From assembly GCA_948099385.1 (NCBI GenBank), contig CANUEZ040000210.1, positions 813,501 to 877,500 of the forward strand: DNA of 64,000 bases. Reading direction: 5' to 3'. Below are positions 10,301 through 22,952 of the stretch, piece after piece; positions within the stretch are counted from its first letter, which is position 1, and every line of letters starts with the position of its first letter. Below the pieces are notes generated by a model. That model was not told the origin of the DNA. It did not search any database and saw only the letters and a program-made list of their open reading frames with translations. Source of the stretch: Fasciola hepatica (taxonomy: Eukaryota > Platyhelminthes > Trematoda > Plagiorchiida > Fasciolidae). The position numbers and the translations under genes were made by a program.

Positions 10301-13300
10301 TGACTTGACCGCTTGAACCTCAAGCGAACCTAAATTTGCTCGCACTTGGCAGACTGTGATTCACGGAGCGATCACCGCTGAGGTTTGTACAGTTTTTGTC
10401 ATATTCATGATTGTTTTTTAAAGAACCGTACTGAAAAACCAAAATTGGGCGCTTGTCGTTTTTTTTTGTTTTGATTGTGTTACACGTATCTCAATGACTG
10501 CCAGGAGTCCGTTACACCGCTTCTATATTGGCATACGTATTTAAAAATGCCATTTTGCCCTTGAAAGTGATAATCACATGGACTTCTGATGCGGGTTTTC
10601 TTCCTTTAAGATTCGTTCCTCCATCGTAGTATTCCGGGACAGCAGGCAATGGTGTTATCGCATGGTTTAACGTGCTCACTGCGTCCACACGACCCGTTTC
10701 GACACCGGATGTCGTCGTGACACGCGAGGAAACCACCACTTATTCCGTGGACGAACTTGGTTCCTCGACTGTTGTTGAATTCTTTTGCACAGCCCCTCCG
10801 TTAGCATAAAACAGGTCTAAAAAAGCTGCAATGCACCTAATGACTGTTGACTATCACAAGTCGCAGTAAGTCCACCATATGTTCATCATGTTCTCCTGTG
10901 CTTCATGGAATAACCCAAAGATATAGCCATTTGTTATTCCACAAGAGTATAAACCTATGAGACCTCGCCCACAGACTTCAGTGGCTTGTCCTACAGAAAC
11001 CGATATTGGATAATTATAAACAACAGTATTGAAATCCGTGTGACAGTACTACCAGCGTGTACCGCAAAACGACTGAACCTTGAATACTGCTACTTGTTTT
11101 CGAGGTGTATTGGATGAAACACAGTACAGTTTCAAAAATATGTCAGCACACAAAGAATCCTGAAGAACTTTCCCAGCGATGAAGTGCAATCACCAAATCC
11201 CTCATACCACATGGCGCGAAGCCAAACCGCTTTCGAGAGCCGCTTTCAGCGATTACTGCCACAAGGCTGGCATTGAGCCACTTAAACAAAAGCTTCACGA
11301 AGAAAGCACCGCAAGGTGTGGTAACGTTTCAGAGCAATTTCTACGTTTTCATGGTCGCCTCTTTGCTTCCTTTCCGAATATATAATATTCTCTCTGGCAA
11401 AACTGTTATCAAGCGAACCAACAGAAAACCGGCCGAAAACCGATGTTACGAACGGGCTGTGTGCTGCAAGGGACCCTGCAGACGGGGCTTCACTGCCCTG
11501 TAGACTCCAACTGTAGGTTTTTAAACCTACTACTCACGATAATGAAGTGCCGTCACATCTCTGTGTACCCAAAAAGTTCAGAAAATCATTCAGACTTTGA
11601 AAATTTTGTAGGGAGCATCACCCCATCATGGCAGCTAATGGTTTCTACTCCCGATTGCCTTGCAAATATTACCTGTCAAAAAATTATTGACATGCTGACC
11701 ATCTGGCTTATTTTTGGACTTATTAAATGTCATCCGGAACAAACTACAAACAGTTCATCACGCCTCGTCCTTCTGATAAACTAAGCCCTTAAAACACCAC
11801 TTCACAACTACTGGACAACGGACTGTCCACACATTCCATAACTGGGGACTCCATCTCCAAGCTCGCTCTCCTCTCGGATATTGCGGAGACAAATTATCGG
11901 AACCCCACAGCCTAGTGGATGCTGGGCGATATGTAGACTCCATCGCGCCGGAGTTTCTGAGGCGAATCACAAACTCTCGTAATGCTACATTATTCAAAGT
12001 ACCCGGTAAAAATCTAATGGAGCCAGTCGAGAGGATCCGCCATAATGCTTGGGGCATGAACCAGATTCCCTATCAAATAAAAGGGCTTCGCTAGGCTTCC
12101 CCAAGTAACGATTGCCCAATCTTAATTCGGTTTCCTAACTATATCCCGGCCAGGCGGTCTAAGTGCGTTTACAGCTATTTAGGCACAGCCTGCTTATTTA
12201 AGGGTATCAGGAATCGACTGATAAAACTGCTCTTCAGTGAGAGATATACCGCTCAGAACACATTCATGATTGCAAACTAAACAACTCCACACCGGCAGTA
12301 GATGCAGCCCGCATTTTGCACCCGACAACGTCGGACATGTTATTATGCAGCAGCATGGAGGACAACAGTGCCAAACTTCCACAGCGGCCTAGGGTAAACG
12401 AGCCCCAAAATTTAGACTTGGGCCGTAAACCCAAAGCCTCCCCTAAGCAACCTTTCCCAAAATGTCCGGAAATTACATTACTCTGCTCCCATTTCGGAGG
12501 ACCATTCCCAAAGCAAAATAAACGCGCAAAGCCTTCGCCACCGCTGAAACAAATCAGCCAGCCTTCCCAAATTCGACTCCATGGCTATCCTCCCGGATGC
12601 AAAAAGCCACAAAAAGCTACCTAGAAGTCACACTAGCTAGCCGATCCATATACTCCTCCGCCTTCCTTACCTCCCCACGCCTCCTCCGTACCTGCTTGGA
12701 TCTAGCCCGTATGCCCTCCGCAACCATCCACTGATGCAGCACTGGACGCGACCTACCCTTTCGACTTTCCATCCTAGGACGGGCCGTTATCCTCCCGTGG
12801 ATTACTACCTGGCACACTAGCCGTCTAATCCCCACTCATTTTCCACCGCTCCCACTATCCCTCACGGCCAGTATGCCCAGGTTCTCAAACAACTCTGACT
12901 ATCACGCGAGCTTCCGCCGTACATAGTATCGTCTGCCCTGGTCTTTCCCCTCGGCGGCATTCTTCACTTAGACAACTGCAGCTCTGAGGTTTCCGGACTT
13001 CCCGTCTAACTCACCAACCTCCGGACTGCAAGTTAATGACCTTTATGATTCAACCAGTCACTATCCTGCCTATCCTGGCACAATCAAAAACGAGCTCCTG
13101 CAGGGTCTTGCGGGAGCCCATGGTGCAGCCGTATCCTGTGCATCCTCCCAACAAACAGCTACTCCGTCTCAAGCAACACCGAGTGTTTCTCCCAATCGTA
13201 CATCAGCTAACTCGGTGCCCCGATCCTATATAGTTTCCACCGATAACCTTGGATCCATTAAAAGATTATCACTGTTTATGCCACGTTCTGAAGCAACCGG

Positions 13301-13708
13301 GGCTTTTCTCTCACTGGCTCTCCTGCTTGCAGCCCCTTCCTTGAGCTTCTATTAGCAGTACTCCCTCCAAGACATCCAATCCTTCTACTGCTATAAATCC
13401 ACCTCCATCGCATGTTGGCACAGCCGGGCGCCACAGCATCGTAGGCCTTCCTTGATCTAATAACACAAGGAGCCACCTAGCCCATATTGATCACTCGGTC
13501 CTCAGTGCCACGCCCTTAGGCACTTTGCACCCTGAAATACCCCTGAAAACCTGATAAAACGGTTGCTCTCAATTTTTCACCTTGCCATGTCAGGCCCCTC
13601 CACCTATACTACGTGGCTCACATAATCGTTTCTCTCGGTCAACTCCTGAGCTGCTGCCCGTTGTTACTAACAGCCGCTCAGTAACCAGAAAAAATTACCC
13701 AATAGGGG
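7374..13708. other. No gene recognised
   Basis: Only short frames are present. The longest are 8178-8513 (111 codons) and 8523-9020 (165 codons) on the plus strand, in T-rich sequence, with no recognisable domain. A short TA run lies near 7578-7592 and a TTA-rich stretch near 9590-9650. The 7374-7700 part, read on the minus strand, may be further degraded linker of LINE copy A, but the match is too weak to annotate. Bases 12300-13700 could be an eroded ORF1 of the LINE whose endonuclease follows, which is inference from position only. Confidence 0.4.
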
Positions 13709-14090
13709 ACTTTATTGCTATTGGCCAACCGCGACACAATCCTAGTGACCGAAACATGGCTGTCTGAGCATTCCCATCTTGATCACATAAGCACTGCTGG
13801 GTGTTATAGATTTTCTAGCTCCCACCAATCCAGGCGAGGTGGCCGTTGCCTAGACTGCATTCGCCATAATATCTCGGCAACCGTTCTACTACCCGGAACA
13901 AGTAAACGATTCCCACTGCTGTATTATTAGGGTGTGTCTACCATTCTCCAGATTAGTCCATCGCACCTAAGCGAAAGTCCCTCTCGCACACCCGCACTCT
14001 ATCAATATCACCTCGTTAACGACTCTATTGCAGTAGCCCACGATCTTATTGAACAATCTGGTGAAATTCTAGTTGGTCATCTTCCCTCCC
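13709..14090 (+). pseudogene. LINE apurinic-type endonuclease fragment
   Basis: Bases 13709-13927 read LLLANRDTILVTETWLSEHS, then AGCYRFSSSHQSRRGG. This is the typical ITETWL...RGGG block of the exonuclease-endonuclease-phosphatase domain of CR1/Jockey/RTE-type LINEs, including the catalytic-site Glu of TETWL. After a stop the frame continues weakly (about 13930-14090) and ends in EILVGHLPS. That stretch sits where LVLGDFN is expected but has lost the Asp and Asn. The RT that should follow is not recognisable, because the sequence runs into pyrimidine-rich DNA and the non-coding repeat. Confidence 0.6.
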
Positions 14091-14766
14091 GCTCATATTT
14101 CTTTCCCAAGCATAGTCCTGCTTTCAGAGCATATTCGAAAACCCACCATACCCCCATCTTCCCTGATTTGAATTTGCCTCCTACATTTTTCCTACATGAA
14201 GCCCTAACATGTTACATATCACTCTCTTATAACGTGCACCTACCACATCCCACATAAAGTTTCTCGTACTGTAAGCTCTGTGAGGCTCTTGCGCTTGAAG
14301 TAGCATTCCAGTTCGACTTGTAGTGATTGTGCATTACACACTTCACGATGTTTGCAACCCATCCGCCCCTTGCCACGGGACCAACCGCCACCATCAGTGA
14401 CCTTCATCCATCCGCTCAGCCTGACTTTGCCTAGACTCCTTCCATGCCAGCCATTGAATGCCGGTCCTCATCTGTGACCCGCCCAGACTGCGCTCCTCCT
14501 CCTATTTCCCATTTCTGGTTCTAAGTCTATATGAATATACCATTCTTAAATGTCCAGTCGTCCTTGATACTACGCCGGTCACTATTCGTTCTATCGCTTT
14601 TGGATGCAAACCCGTCACTGGTCCGCTCACCAGTACCTGTGTTTATTATCCTCGTTCTCCCTGCCCCTCCAAAACATCCCCCGGCTATGCTATCCATGAC
14701 GTAAAAAATACAGCGTTGCTCACTGTTTCATCCAAACTGTCCAAGGCGCCGTCAGCCCCGACACCT

Positions 14767-14930
14767 AGGCCGGCGCGCTTCGGGCGCGCAGGAGGCCTGC
14801 AACGACGTGCGGGTGCAACCAGGCTGGTGGATCGAACCTCCTATCGCCAGAAGTAGCTTTCAGATTGGGTGTCCAGCGCACAGTCGGTCCTATCCTCTGG
14901 CACCCGTTGCGGACTGCAAATCTACTGCTT
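14767..14930 (+). repeat. Conserved head of the non-coding element, copy 2
   Basis: Homologous to 3198-3376. It includes GCTTCGGGCGCGCAGGAGG, a GGTGGATCGAACCTCC block (B-box-like core at 14830-14838) and GTTGCGGACTGCAA at the distal end. Confidence 0.7.
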
Positions 14931-17900
14931 TTATGCTCGTTCAACTGCTGCAATCATGGAATTTGTACTGTACTCACTCATCTTCGTTGGTTCTCCTTCA
15001 GCACCCAGTCAGAGTTACCACTATCATTCCGCATTTTACGCCCGGTAAGTGCTTCCCACTCCAATGATGAAGTCATCTACATATACCTCTTTCATCTAGC
15101 CACCACCATCTTTTACCGGAGCATAGTGATCTCCCATACCACCAGTCTATCACTTTTTGCTCTACTCCCTCTTACCTGTACTCCATAAGATTCGCACCTG
15201 ACTAATCACCTGTTCTACTTGAAATTTCATCTATCTCTCGGGACACAAATTGCAGCTGCTTTCGGTACATTCACACATTTGCACAGTTGTTGTCCCAGCC
15301 CACTTCCTAATCATAAAAGTCATGCACATCCTCCACTGAAGCATTTCTTTGCAACCCTTCAGCAGTCATTGATGTAACTGTCGATTATCCGCAGTCCTCG
15401 ATAGTCCGCTTTTCCTCTACTGTGCACGTCCATCGGTTTATTCTGATCTTTCGTTGCATTTTCTTCCCCACAAGGACACACTTCAGGCATATTTGTCCCT
15501 CATCTCCGACCCTCCACAGCAATTGCATGATACCTACCTGAATAATCATCGAAAAACTGTACACCTGCCTTCTACCTTCTTCACTACCACCCTCGTAAGC
15601 CAGTCGACTCTGCCTCCACCATTGCTGTGTTTTTCAGGTTGTCTTATCCCAAGTTACCGTTTGCACGCTGGAATATTACCACCTGCCTAAAATGAAGTGA
15701 TTGATTTTCTGATCACCTACCAGCTTTCCTCCGACAACCTCCTTCATCACCAATTTGGCAATTCCCTCTCCTCCTCCATATGTCATTCGTCTGCTCTTCC
15801 ACCTTCGTCTGCGTAAAAACGCCAACCTTATCACTTTTTTGGTCAGTCAATTTATTTTATTCTATATCTGCCGCTCAAACCACGTCCTCTGCATGGATTC
15901 TTCGGTACTACATTCCATCCCTGTGATGCCATTGCATGTTCCACCCATGTGGTGGTCACTATAACGCACCCATATCCGTCAACGTACTCCACCACCATTT
16001 TCGTGTACCACAGACCCTGTAATTGCTGAAGCTCAACATCGCAGATTGGTCTGCTATAACTTCTGTGTCAGTATAGCATTGTTCATTCATTACACTGTGT
16101 TCACTGCTGTCCAGCTTTCCCTTCATCAATCCTCTTCCTCTGTTTTTCTAGCAGTATTTCTCTCCACCTCCAGAATTGTTACTCGTTTGATATATCTCTG
16201 ACTTTATCATACTATAGGCATGAAAGCCACACCGCTATGTCCTCTGGTCCATTTTGCCTTATATCTACACCAGAGTCCCATTTCCATCCTTTGCTCTAGA
16301 TCAGTTTCGTGCAGCCTTGCTGACGGCTGATGACACATGATCCCTCCATAGAAACTTCACCCATTCCTATGTTTATTGCCAGGTGTTAACTCCTTCCTTA
16401 TGCTTCATGTGCTCTACTATCATTTTTACATATACTTTGGTCTCCACGATCGCTCTGGCTACGTGCCCATGAACAATTTTTCACCCTATTCCTATTCGTT
16501 TAAATCCTGTCACAAATTATTCCACTTACGGACCGAAAACATTTTTTGGCCATTTCCGCGGACACCTCCCTGGAGTTTTTCATCACTGGATTTGTTGGGC
16601 ATCTTCCATGCCTCAAATGCCGTCGGCACACTGCTATTTGAACACTTGCTGGTATTTAATTCCTTGATGGCCGACATCCTAAAGTCCTAATTTACTCCAT
16701 TTCTGATATTCAGTCCCCTTCCATTCATGGTTTCCTACTCATGTCCTATCTCTCATTCCAACCTGTTACCGAAGCATCTCATCTCCCTTAATGTGTAAAC
16801 CTTCCCCTGTCTGTGAGGGACGATAAATTCAGAATATCCGATTAGTTACTAATTCCCTGCTGCTACTTATACTTCAGATAAATTTCACGAGTATATCCTA
16901 CTTTTCTAAGTGTCTGCGTATTCTCCCACCTGTTTGAGTCATCTGACATTGAGTTTCTTATTTTTTGGGCGTCTTCATAGTCATTATTTTTTCCAGCCAA
17001 CTGATATTTATCTTTACCCTTTCGTTTTCTCACGCTGGCATCTCATTCTTCCACTGATTTACCGAAACTGTACCACCAGCTCATGCTGTAAAGCGTGTCT
17101 CGGGATGTTCCCACCCAACCCTTGATTATTTTTCTTATCACTTTTACCTATCGTCTTCACACACTTCCTTCGGCTTCCTCCTCCCCTTGTATTCTGCTAG
17201 CCAGAGCCGCAACTGCTTCAGTGCTTCCCCGTTTGATTTCATCCTGAAGGTTCTTAGAGTACTGCAGTCGTAAAGGAAACGATATATCGTGGTCTTCCTG
17301 TTATTCTCAACCATCCAGTCCGTCCGTATCTACTTCCACTGACCATTTCCATATCTCTGTCCTTCTTACTTTGTTTGCAATCGCCAATTCAGTATTCAGC
17401 ATCCATCGTTCCACTTTGCAGCTCATTTTCTCTGCTAAAAACTGTCTCCCATAAGCAGTAAATATATATACCCACCTGCTTCCGCGAGCCTTTTTTTGTC
17501 ATCTTCTTGCAGCGTTTCCCCCGACATGCACTCATTTTTAATACGAGTCAATGAAACTGCTGCCACTTATCAAACTCTTTAAAATCTCCGGGTATCTGGC
17601 CGACCGTTCTGTGCCGACCTCGTTCCTTTCCCGCACCACATGGTGTTTTGTGCGCTGATGCCAGTCTTCCATCGCAAAGCACTGCAGCCTTACGTCACTT
17701 TGATTGTTATCCACATACTCTTCTGTGCAAAACAGTCTATTCACCATCGCACATTTTCACTCCAGTTGCTTTAGCTTGCTCCTAGTCACCTTTAAGTATG
17801 GTTCTTAGTTTTCAGCCATAGAATTCCTCTCGGATAGATCCCACCACCTGACCTTAAACTCAAAACCAGCCGAGATTCTCACCTGAATCCATCAGCAAGC

Positions 17901-18156
17901 CGATTCAAGCTTCCCCCTCAACCACTGGTATGCGTAAGTCTTTCATACAGTCATATAATTTACCATGTATTTGCCAAACAACTATTACACTTTCTCAGGT
18001 ATTTTGCTTAAGTCCATCAAAGTGTCCGTTGCAACTCCTTCCTTCACACTTTGATGCGCGTACGTCTTCTCAAACTTCCCTTTATGCGTTATATCATGTA
18101 CCCACATACCTAGGGTACTTCGGGCCTTCTTGGAATAAATCATTGCTAACATTACC
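14767..18156 (+). mobile_element. Unclassified long non-coding pyrimidine-rich repeat, copy 2
   Basis: Same organisation as 3198-5508: GC-rich head (14767-14930), a pyrimidine-rich body without recognisable coding capacity, and a tail at 18118-18156 containing CTTCGGGC, TTCTT and AATAAA. It is about 3.4 kb against 2.3 kb for copy 1, so the bodies differ in length and I could not align them reliably by eye. The head contains GATCGAACC at 14830-14838, which fits the RNA polymerase III B-box consensus. No convincing A box was seen. Neighbouring DNA on the left (13930-14766) is also pyrimidine-rich, so the 5' limit is uncertain. Confidence 0.55.
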
Positions 18157-20501
18157 ATACGCATCAAGGCAGCATTTGTAGAAGTACCAATAAAAACTTC
18201 ACGCAAAGAATAATCCAGCGTGCATCCAAACTTTGTTCTCATATAAATAACTCTGTTTGTGTGATCGAGGTTATTACCGCCAAGTCTCACATTAAGTAGC
18301 AAACAGTATCCATTCCGACTAACTACCCTTCGTCCAAGGCATTATCTCCACCTAAACTCTCCTAACTAACCTAAATTTGTAATCCACCTGAACATTTCAC
18401 TGATAAGCAACAATCCCGTGCTTGCGGCTCCATTATTCCTTTTTAATTTTAAACCTTCAGAGAAATCAAAAACGCGGTCAATGCTATGTATGCGTCATTT
18501 GTGTTATTCCTTTATTTTACACTGATTCCTATTGGTAGTAGGTGAAAACTGTCTCATAGATTCCCATTACTTGATGCGCTTGTGCTTTCAGCCTTTCCTG
18601 ACTGTTCAAAACCTTTCATTTCGGACAGTGAAAGTCTTACTCTTGTGGATAATTCATTATTGATTCCTATACCGTTTTTCGTGCTCTCCTTTGAAACTTT
18701 GTTTATCTCCCGGTTCATCCTGTGTGCTATTGGTTTGAATTCCAAATTTCCACACGCATCAGTCCCGTCGGTAAGCTGAAAGAATTTCAGTTTTACGTTT
18801 TTTCAATTTGTTTGCTGATGCTTGTCGTTTATTGAACCGTGTTCCGTACCAATCACTTTTATTGGAGGCTCGCCCACCAGGCGGACAGGTGCACGAAGTA
18901 AAATGGCTGGGGTCAAAGAAACTTAAAAAAGCCAAGAAGCGGATAGGATTTTAAAAACAAAAATAGGGATAAATGAAGAAGCCCTAAAGACGGCGGCCGA
19001 ACTCCCGCTCTGTGGTCTTTAGTGTTCTTACCCGCATCCAGCGGAATTCCCGTAGGACTTTGGTTCTTGCCCGCAACGTTTCGTTTCATTTGACTCCAGG
19101 AACTGTTTTCCCATAATGTTTCAACCCTTCAAGCATACTGCAGCCAATGAAACCACCAAAACAGGCTCTCATTTCCTACACTACCCTGTTTGAGTTAAGT
19201 AAAATCACTCTTGGCAAACCACCCATTAGAAAGGATAATCTTTGTTCCAAAGTACGGGCTGGGTCCAAGGGGAACCCTCCACGTTTGATGCCAATCCTAA
19301 CTGTTAGGCTCGGTAGCCCTGACATAGGGTCATCGCCTCCGAGCGAACTAAAGTTGACCTGGACCTTTCTGCGTCACATTCTACACCTCAACCCGCAGGT
19401 AAACGCCTCCGCTTGGCATCTACCCCCTATTATTTCAACTGGTAAGGGCTTCCATCCCCCCTCGCTTCTTCGTTCAAAATGTCCAAGAAAATTCGGCGAA
19501 GCACACTGACCACTAATTCTTTCAGTTCTATGGTTTTTGTAGAAACCCCGGCAGACAACCTACAAAGAGTGATCCTACCCGCTTTGGACGGTCACTTCCT
19601 CCAAACAAAAGCGGTAAAGCAACAGTAATACCCTTGATCCACGAAACAGTTGAACGACCCTTAGGAAATGGAGCCTTCGCCGCCCCGGCCTAAAGCACTG
19701 GCTGATACCTTTAAAACTAGCTTCCCCTGATTCGCCTCTTTGAATCCTGGATGGTGATTTTATAACTAGCCACCACTCTGCTACTGGAAGCCTTGGAGAA
19801 ACCCACCGTCCGGTGTTCCTTCACATCTGCGCCCACTACTTCCACTGGCTCAACATCAGCGAATAGCCGCAAACCACCCTTTACTATTGTGGTCTGCAGT
19901 GAACTTAATAGTTAATAACAACAATTGCGAAAAAATTGACACACAAAATTTGTGAAAAATTTAGAAATATGCGTAACGAACAAAGGGTAGGCAGACTTAG
20001 AAGGGAGATAAGTGTAAGCATACCAAAGAACAATGTAGGGAGTATGGGGGAACTCGGAGTTGGATTCAACTTCACCCGGAGAATTTGAAGGTGAAGGTCA
20101 AATGGGAGAACCGGCTTGGTCAAGCGGAGAAGGTCGGGACGTGAGAGTTTTACATGAGGAGAACTGAAAATCTTCATGAGAAATTATGGCAACGAGAAAC
20201 GATGAAGCAAAAAGAAAAACTGAAAGAAAAGAAGAACAAAAATTGACTTCTACGGCAACGGATCAGGTAGCCACGAAATATGCCTCACAGCAGCAAATGG
20301 ACGGTGTCGATTTGAAAACAGGATGGGAGCAACGCGAGACGCAAATAATGGGTCAACTGACAACAGTGGTGCGAAAAGATCGAGATAAGGCGAATGTGAG
20401 GCACAGTCAGACAAAATGGACTTACATCACAAGGGGCGGTGGCATGGTGGCAACAGAACTGGCCGGCAAATAACTGGAGGATGCAGGGGGAACATGTGGA
20501 C
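18157..20501. other. No gene recognised
   Basis: Short frames only (for example 19147-19509 plus and 19905-20177 minus), with no domain or repeat family that I recognise. The stretch from about 20040 to 20480 is purine-rich on the plus strand. Confidence 0.4.
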
Positions 20502-20542
20502 ATATATATATGCACGTACATATATATATATATGTATATATT
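20502..20542. repeat. TA-rich repeat at the 3' side of the Penelope-like element
   Basis: Alternating TA with a few interruptions (CATATATATATG, then a longer TATATA run). It directly abuts the Penelope-like 3' region. A similar TA-rich stretch lies at 21568-21590 on the other side. Confidence 0.85.
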
Positions 20543-20586
20543 ATAGTGAAGTCAAGGCGTACGCTGAGTTACAAAACTTTTATTGT

Positions 20587-20623
20587 GACGTTTGGATCCA
20601 AACTAGGACTCATTGTCAAACGT
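20587..20623 (-). ncRNA. Hammerhead-like fold candidate in the Penelope-like 3' region
   Basis: On the minus strand the segment reads as an ACGTTTG arm, then ATGAGTCC, a short loop, GGATCCAAAC and GTC. The outer ACGTTTG and CAAACGT arms pair, and TCC pairs with GGA. The layout resembles a hammerhead ribozyme (CUGAUGAG, stem II, GAAAC), which is known from Penelope-like elements. The conserved core bases are not all present (AATGAG instead of CTGATGAG, CCAAAC instead of CGAAAC), so this is at best an eroded relic. Confidence 0.3.
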
Positions 20624-21559
20624 GAGTGAATGAGCGTGTGAATGGAAGGACTGGCTCCGAGCATTTTTGGTTTGTTGCTCGTCTGTCCGCTTCTCGATTT
20701 TTCGCCATCGGTTTTGCCAGGGTGACGTAATGCATATCAACCTCGACTTGTCGGCTGAACGAGTTGATCGAATAGGGGGCTTCGTAGATCAGGCGCTCCC
20801 CCTTCTTCTTTGCTCGGGTGACTTCCCTTGCGCTATCGATTTTGACCTCGTGACCTGTCTCTGCCCAGTGGGTAAAAATCTGTGAGTGTGGGTCGGCGTG
20901 TCGTAATGCTGGTTTGTGTTCGCGTAGGCGAGTACGTAGTGGTTTACCTGTCTTGCCTATGTATTCCTTATCACATCCTGGACATGGGGTAGCGTAGACC
21001 ACTCCTGATTGATTGTGCTGGTCCACACGGTCTCTTCCGTTGAATAGGGCGGTCCGCAGGGTGCTGACGGGTTTGTGGGCAACTTTGATGCCCAGCGGTT
21101 TTAGCGTACGATCTACTGCCTCTGATGCTCTTCCTATGTTTGGTAGCACGACCATGCTTTCTGGGCTACTTTTATTTTGGCCTTTTTTGTTACTTCGGAT
21201 GCAAGAGTTTACGAAGCATTTTGGGTAACCGTTTGCCACGAAAAACTTGAAAAGCCTGATCAGTTCCCTTTTTCGGAGTTCGGGTGTGCTGCAGTGTGTG
21301 TGGCCCGGTGGAATAGGGTGCGCACACAGCTCTTCAAGTGACATGTTGAATGATTGGTTTTGAAGTTCAGTATGCGGTCGGCTGTCGTTTGTTTCCGATA
21401 GACCGTCGTTTCTAGATTTCCGTTTGATTGCCTCACGATCAGAATGTCTAGAAGCGGCAGTTTTGCGTCGCTTTCTTCTTCCTTTGTGAATTTTATTCCT
21501 GGTACGAGGGTGTTCAGATGTTGATGAAATTGATCTAGTTCAGACTTTTTTAGTATCAA
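20616..21559 (-). pseudogene. Penelope-like RT C-terminus and GIY-YIG endonuclease, frameshifted
   Basis: Bases 21559-21300 (minus) encode the RT thumb side: LVPGIKFTKEEES, a LPLLDILI strand, LETTVYRKQT and a CHLKSCVRTLF segment. A one-base frameshift in the ACACAC run near 21296-21310 moves the continuation to the frame ending at 20616, which starts inside HCSTPELRK. In that 242-codon frame, residues 114-117 are GVVY and 127-130 are EYIG, the GIY-YIG motif. Cysteines at 121 and 124 (PCPGC) and the R-x-R-L-R-E-H element at 138-143 complete the usual Penelope arrangement. The endonuclease looks intact but has no complete RT upstream. It has far fewer breaks than the BEL copies, suggesting a younger insertion. 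Confidence 0.85.
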
Positions 21560-21567
21560 AATGTGTC

Positions 21568-21590
21568 ATATATACATGTATATTTATATA
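21568..21590. repeat. TA-rich repeat at the 5' side of the Penelope-like element
   Basis: CATATATACATGTATATTTATATA-type sequence next to the truncated 5' end of the element. It mirrors the TA repeat at 20502-20542. Confidence 0.75.
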
Positions 21591-21592
21591 AA

Positions 21593-22760
21593 AGCAGGAG
21601 CAATTAGCAGCGAAGCGATAGAATATGGAAGTCGCAGTGCCTGTAGAAGACAGTTGGAGTTAGTTCAAATGGCACAGAACTAACCTGGATAAATCCTGAT
21701 GAATTTGTCCATAACGGGTGAACACGAGAGATCAACAGAGGAAGGGAAATCACAATGGAATCAGAGAAGTGATGGTTTTGAGCGGAGGTTGATAAACTAG
21801 GCAATACGAAGGAAAAGGTAGCCTAAGCCACCAGAGTCAATCCTTCTTTTTTAACTTCAGCATTTACCACTCTCCATCGACTGCATCTTCCTAATTCAGG
21901 ATAACACCGTGAGTTCCGTCCCGATACAAGGCGGCAGGCAAGCTAAGAAATGGTGGACCGCCCATAGTAGCTATCGTTAACGGCGGCCTCCATTTACCGG
22001 CACCATCTTAGCGGCCCAGCTCAGCTGCAAGGGCTGCAGTTCAGTTGTTGCTGGCGCCGACCGGTACTGAGCAACGTGTAGTCACACGAATACTGAAATT
22101 AAGAGCGACTAAACCCACGGGCAGCAGCAGTACATTTTCCAATAGAAACAAAAAGCTCTAACAGTGAGCCTCAGCTATTATCCAGAAAATATACGCGACG
22201 GAGAATCTGTCAAAAATGGGATTATTTCTCGGAAGAGCAAAGAATAATCGCGAAAACGCCCGTCGGTTCTGGTCATTCAAAAGGGTAAATTTTGACTCGA
22301 CTGCCGAGGCCATAAAAACAGAATTCCTAGGCGCATCTTCAAGAACTAATTCTGAGAAAACAAAGACAAACAGTCACCGCTGAAATGGCCCATTTTTAAA
22401 CAAAGTTAAGTTAAGTAGTTTAATTTGCTCCCACGCGGAATGACTGTAACCTGAAAATTAGTGACTAGCCGTAAGATTCACTTGAATTTGCGAGGACTGA
22501 CTGGCCTGGCAAAAGTAGCTTTTTATTGGCCAGGTTCCGCCATCAGGTTAGCTGCCTAGTTTGAAAAAGCTCTCTAAAATGCTATACGTCTTCTTTTTCT
22601 GAATCCAATGCTGAAACTGGGGTGTCTTCTGATGTGGTTTTGGAAATCTATAGAAGAAACAGGATAGGGAGGCATAGAGCAACAACCCTGACGTCATAAC
22701 TTGGGACTCCACTTAGTTCTGGCTCCACACATGAGTTGGGGCGATATAGTGATCAGCCGA
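21593..22760. other. No gene recognised
   Basis: No frame above about 70 codons and no recognised repeat. A 12-base word, TGGACCGCCCAT (around 21954), recurs at 35710, which may be chance. Confidence 0.4.
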
Positions 22761-22952
22761 TCACACCACTTCTATCATTCGTTTGATTGTACTTTTTGCG
22801 CCCTCCGCAACAGCTAGCGCCACTTCAGACACGGTTCCCTGGCGGAAGTCAGCGTACAGTCTCTGTATGTAAAGGAATTCAGGAAACCCTATTCTCTCCA
22901 TCAACATCCACAATACAAACAACATTATTTCATTAGTATGCCCTGTCTCCAT
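22761..22952 (-). pseudogene. RTE-like LINE RT scrap
   Basis: A 63-codon minus-strand stretch reads LWMLMERIGFPEF, then QRLYADFRQGTVSEVALAVAEGAK. This follows the pattern in RTE-type reverse transcriptases of a helix LW-x-x-M-x-K-x-G-x-P, then RQLHDG, then TVSEAFAVTNGVKQG just before the catalytic loop. The fragment ends before YADD, and nothing recognisable precedes or follows it. The match rests on one conserved block. Confidence 0.4.

Larger units (their letters stand above)
20546..21562 (-). mobile_element. Penelope-like element, 5'-truncated
   Basis: Minus-strand element with the end of an RT domain followed by a GIY-YIG endonuclease and a short 3' untranslated part that runs into TA repeat. 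Most of the RT, including the catalytic palm, is missing. Both ends meet TA-rich sequence, consistent with integration into a TA microsatellite. Penelope-like elements are known to carry this RT plus GIY-YIG order. Confidence 0.85.

Noticed and set aside
20587..20623. Calling an active hammerhead ribozyme
   Set aside because: Core residues required for catalysis are not conserved; kept only as a low-confidence relic.
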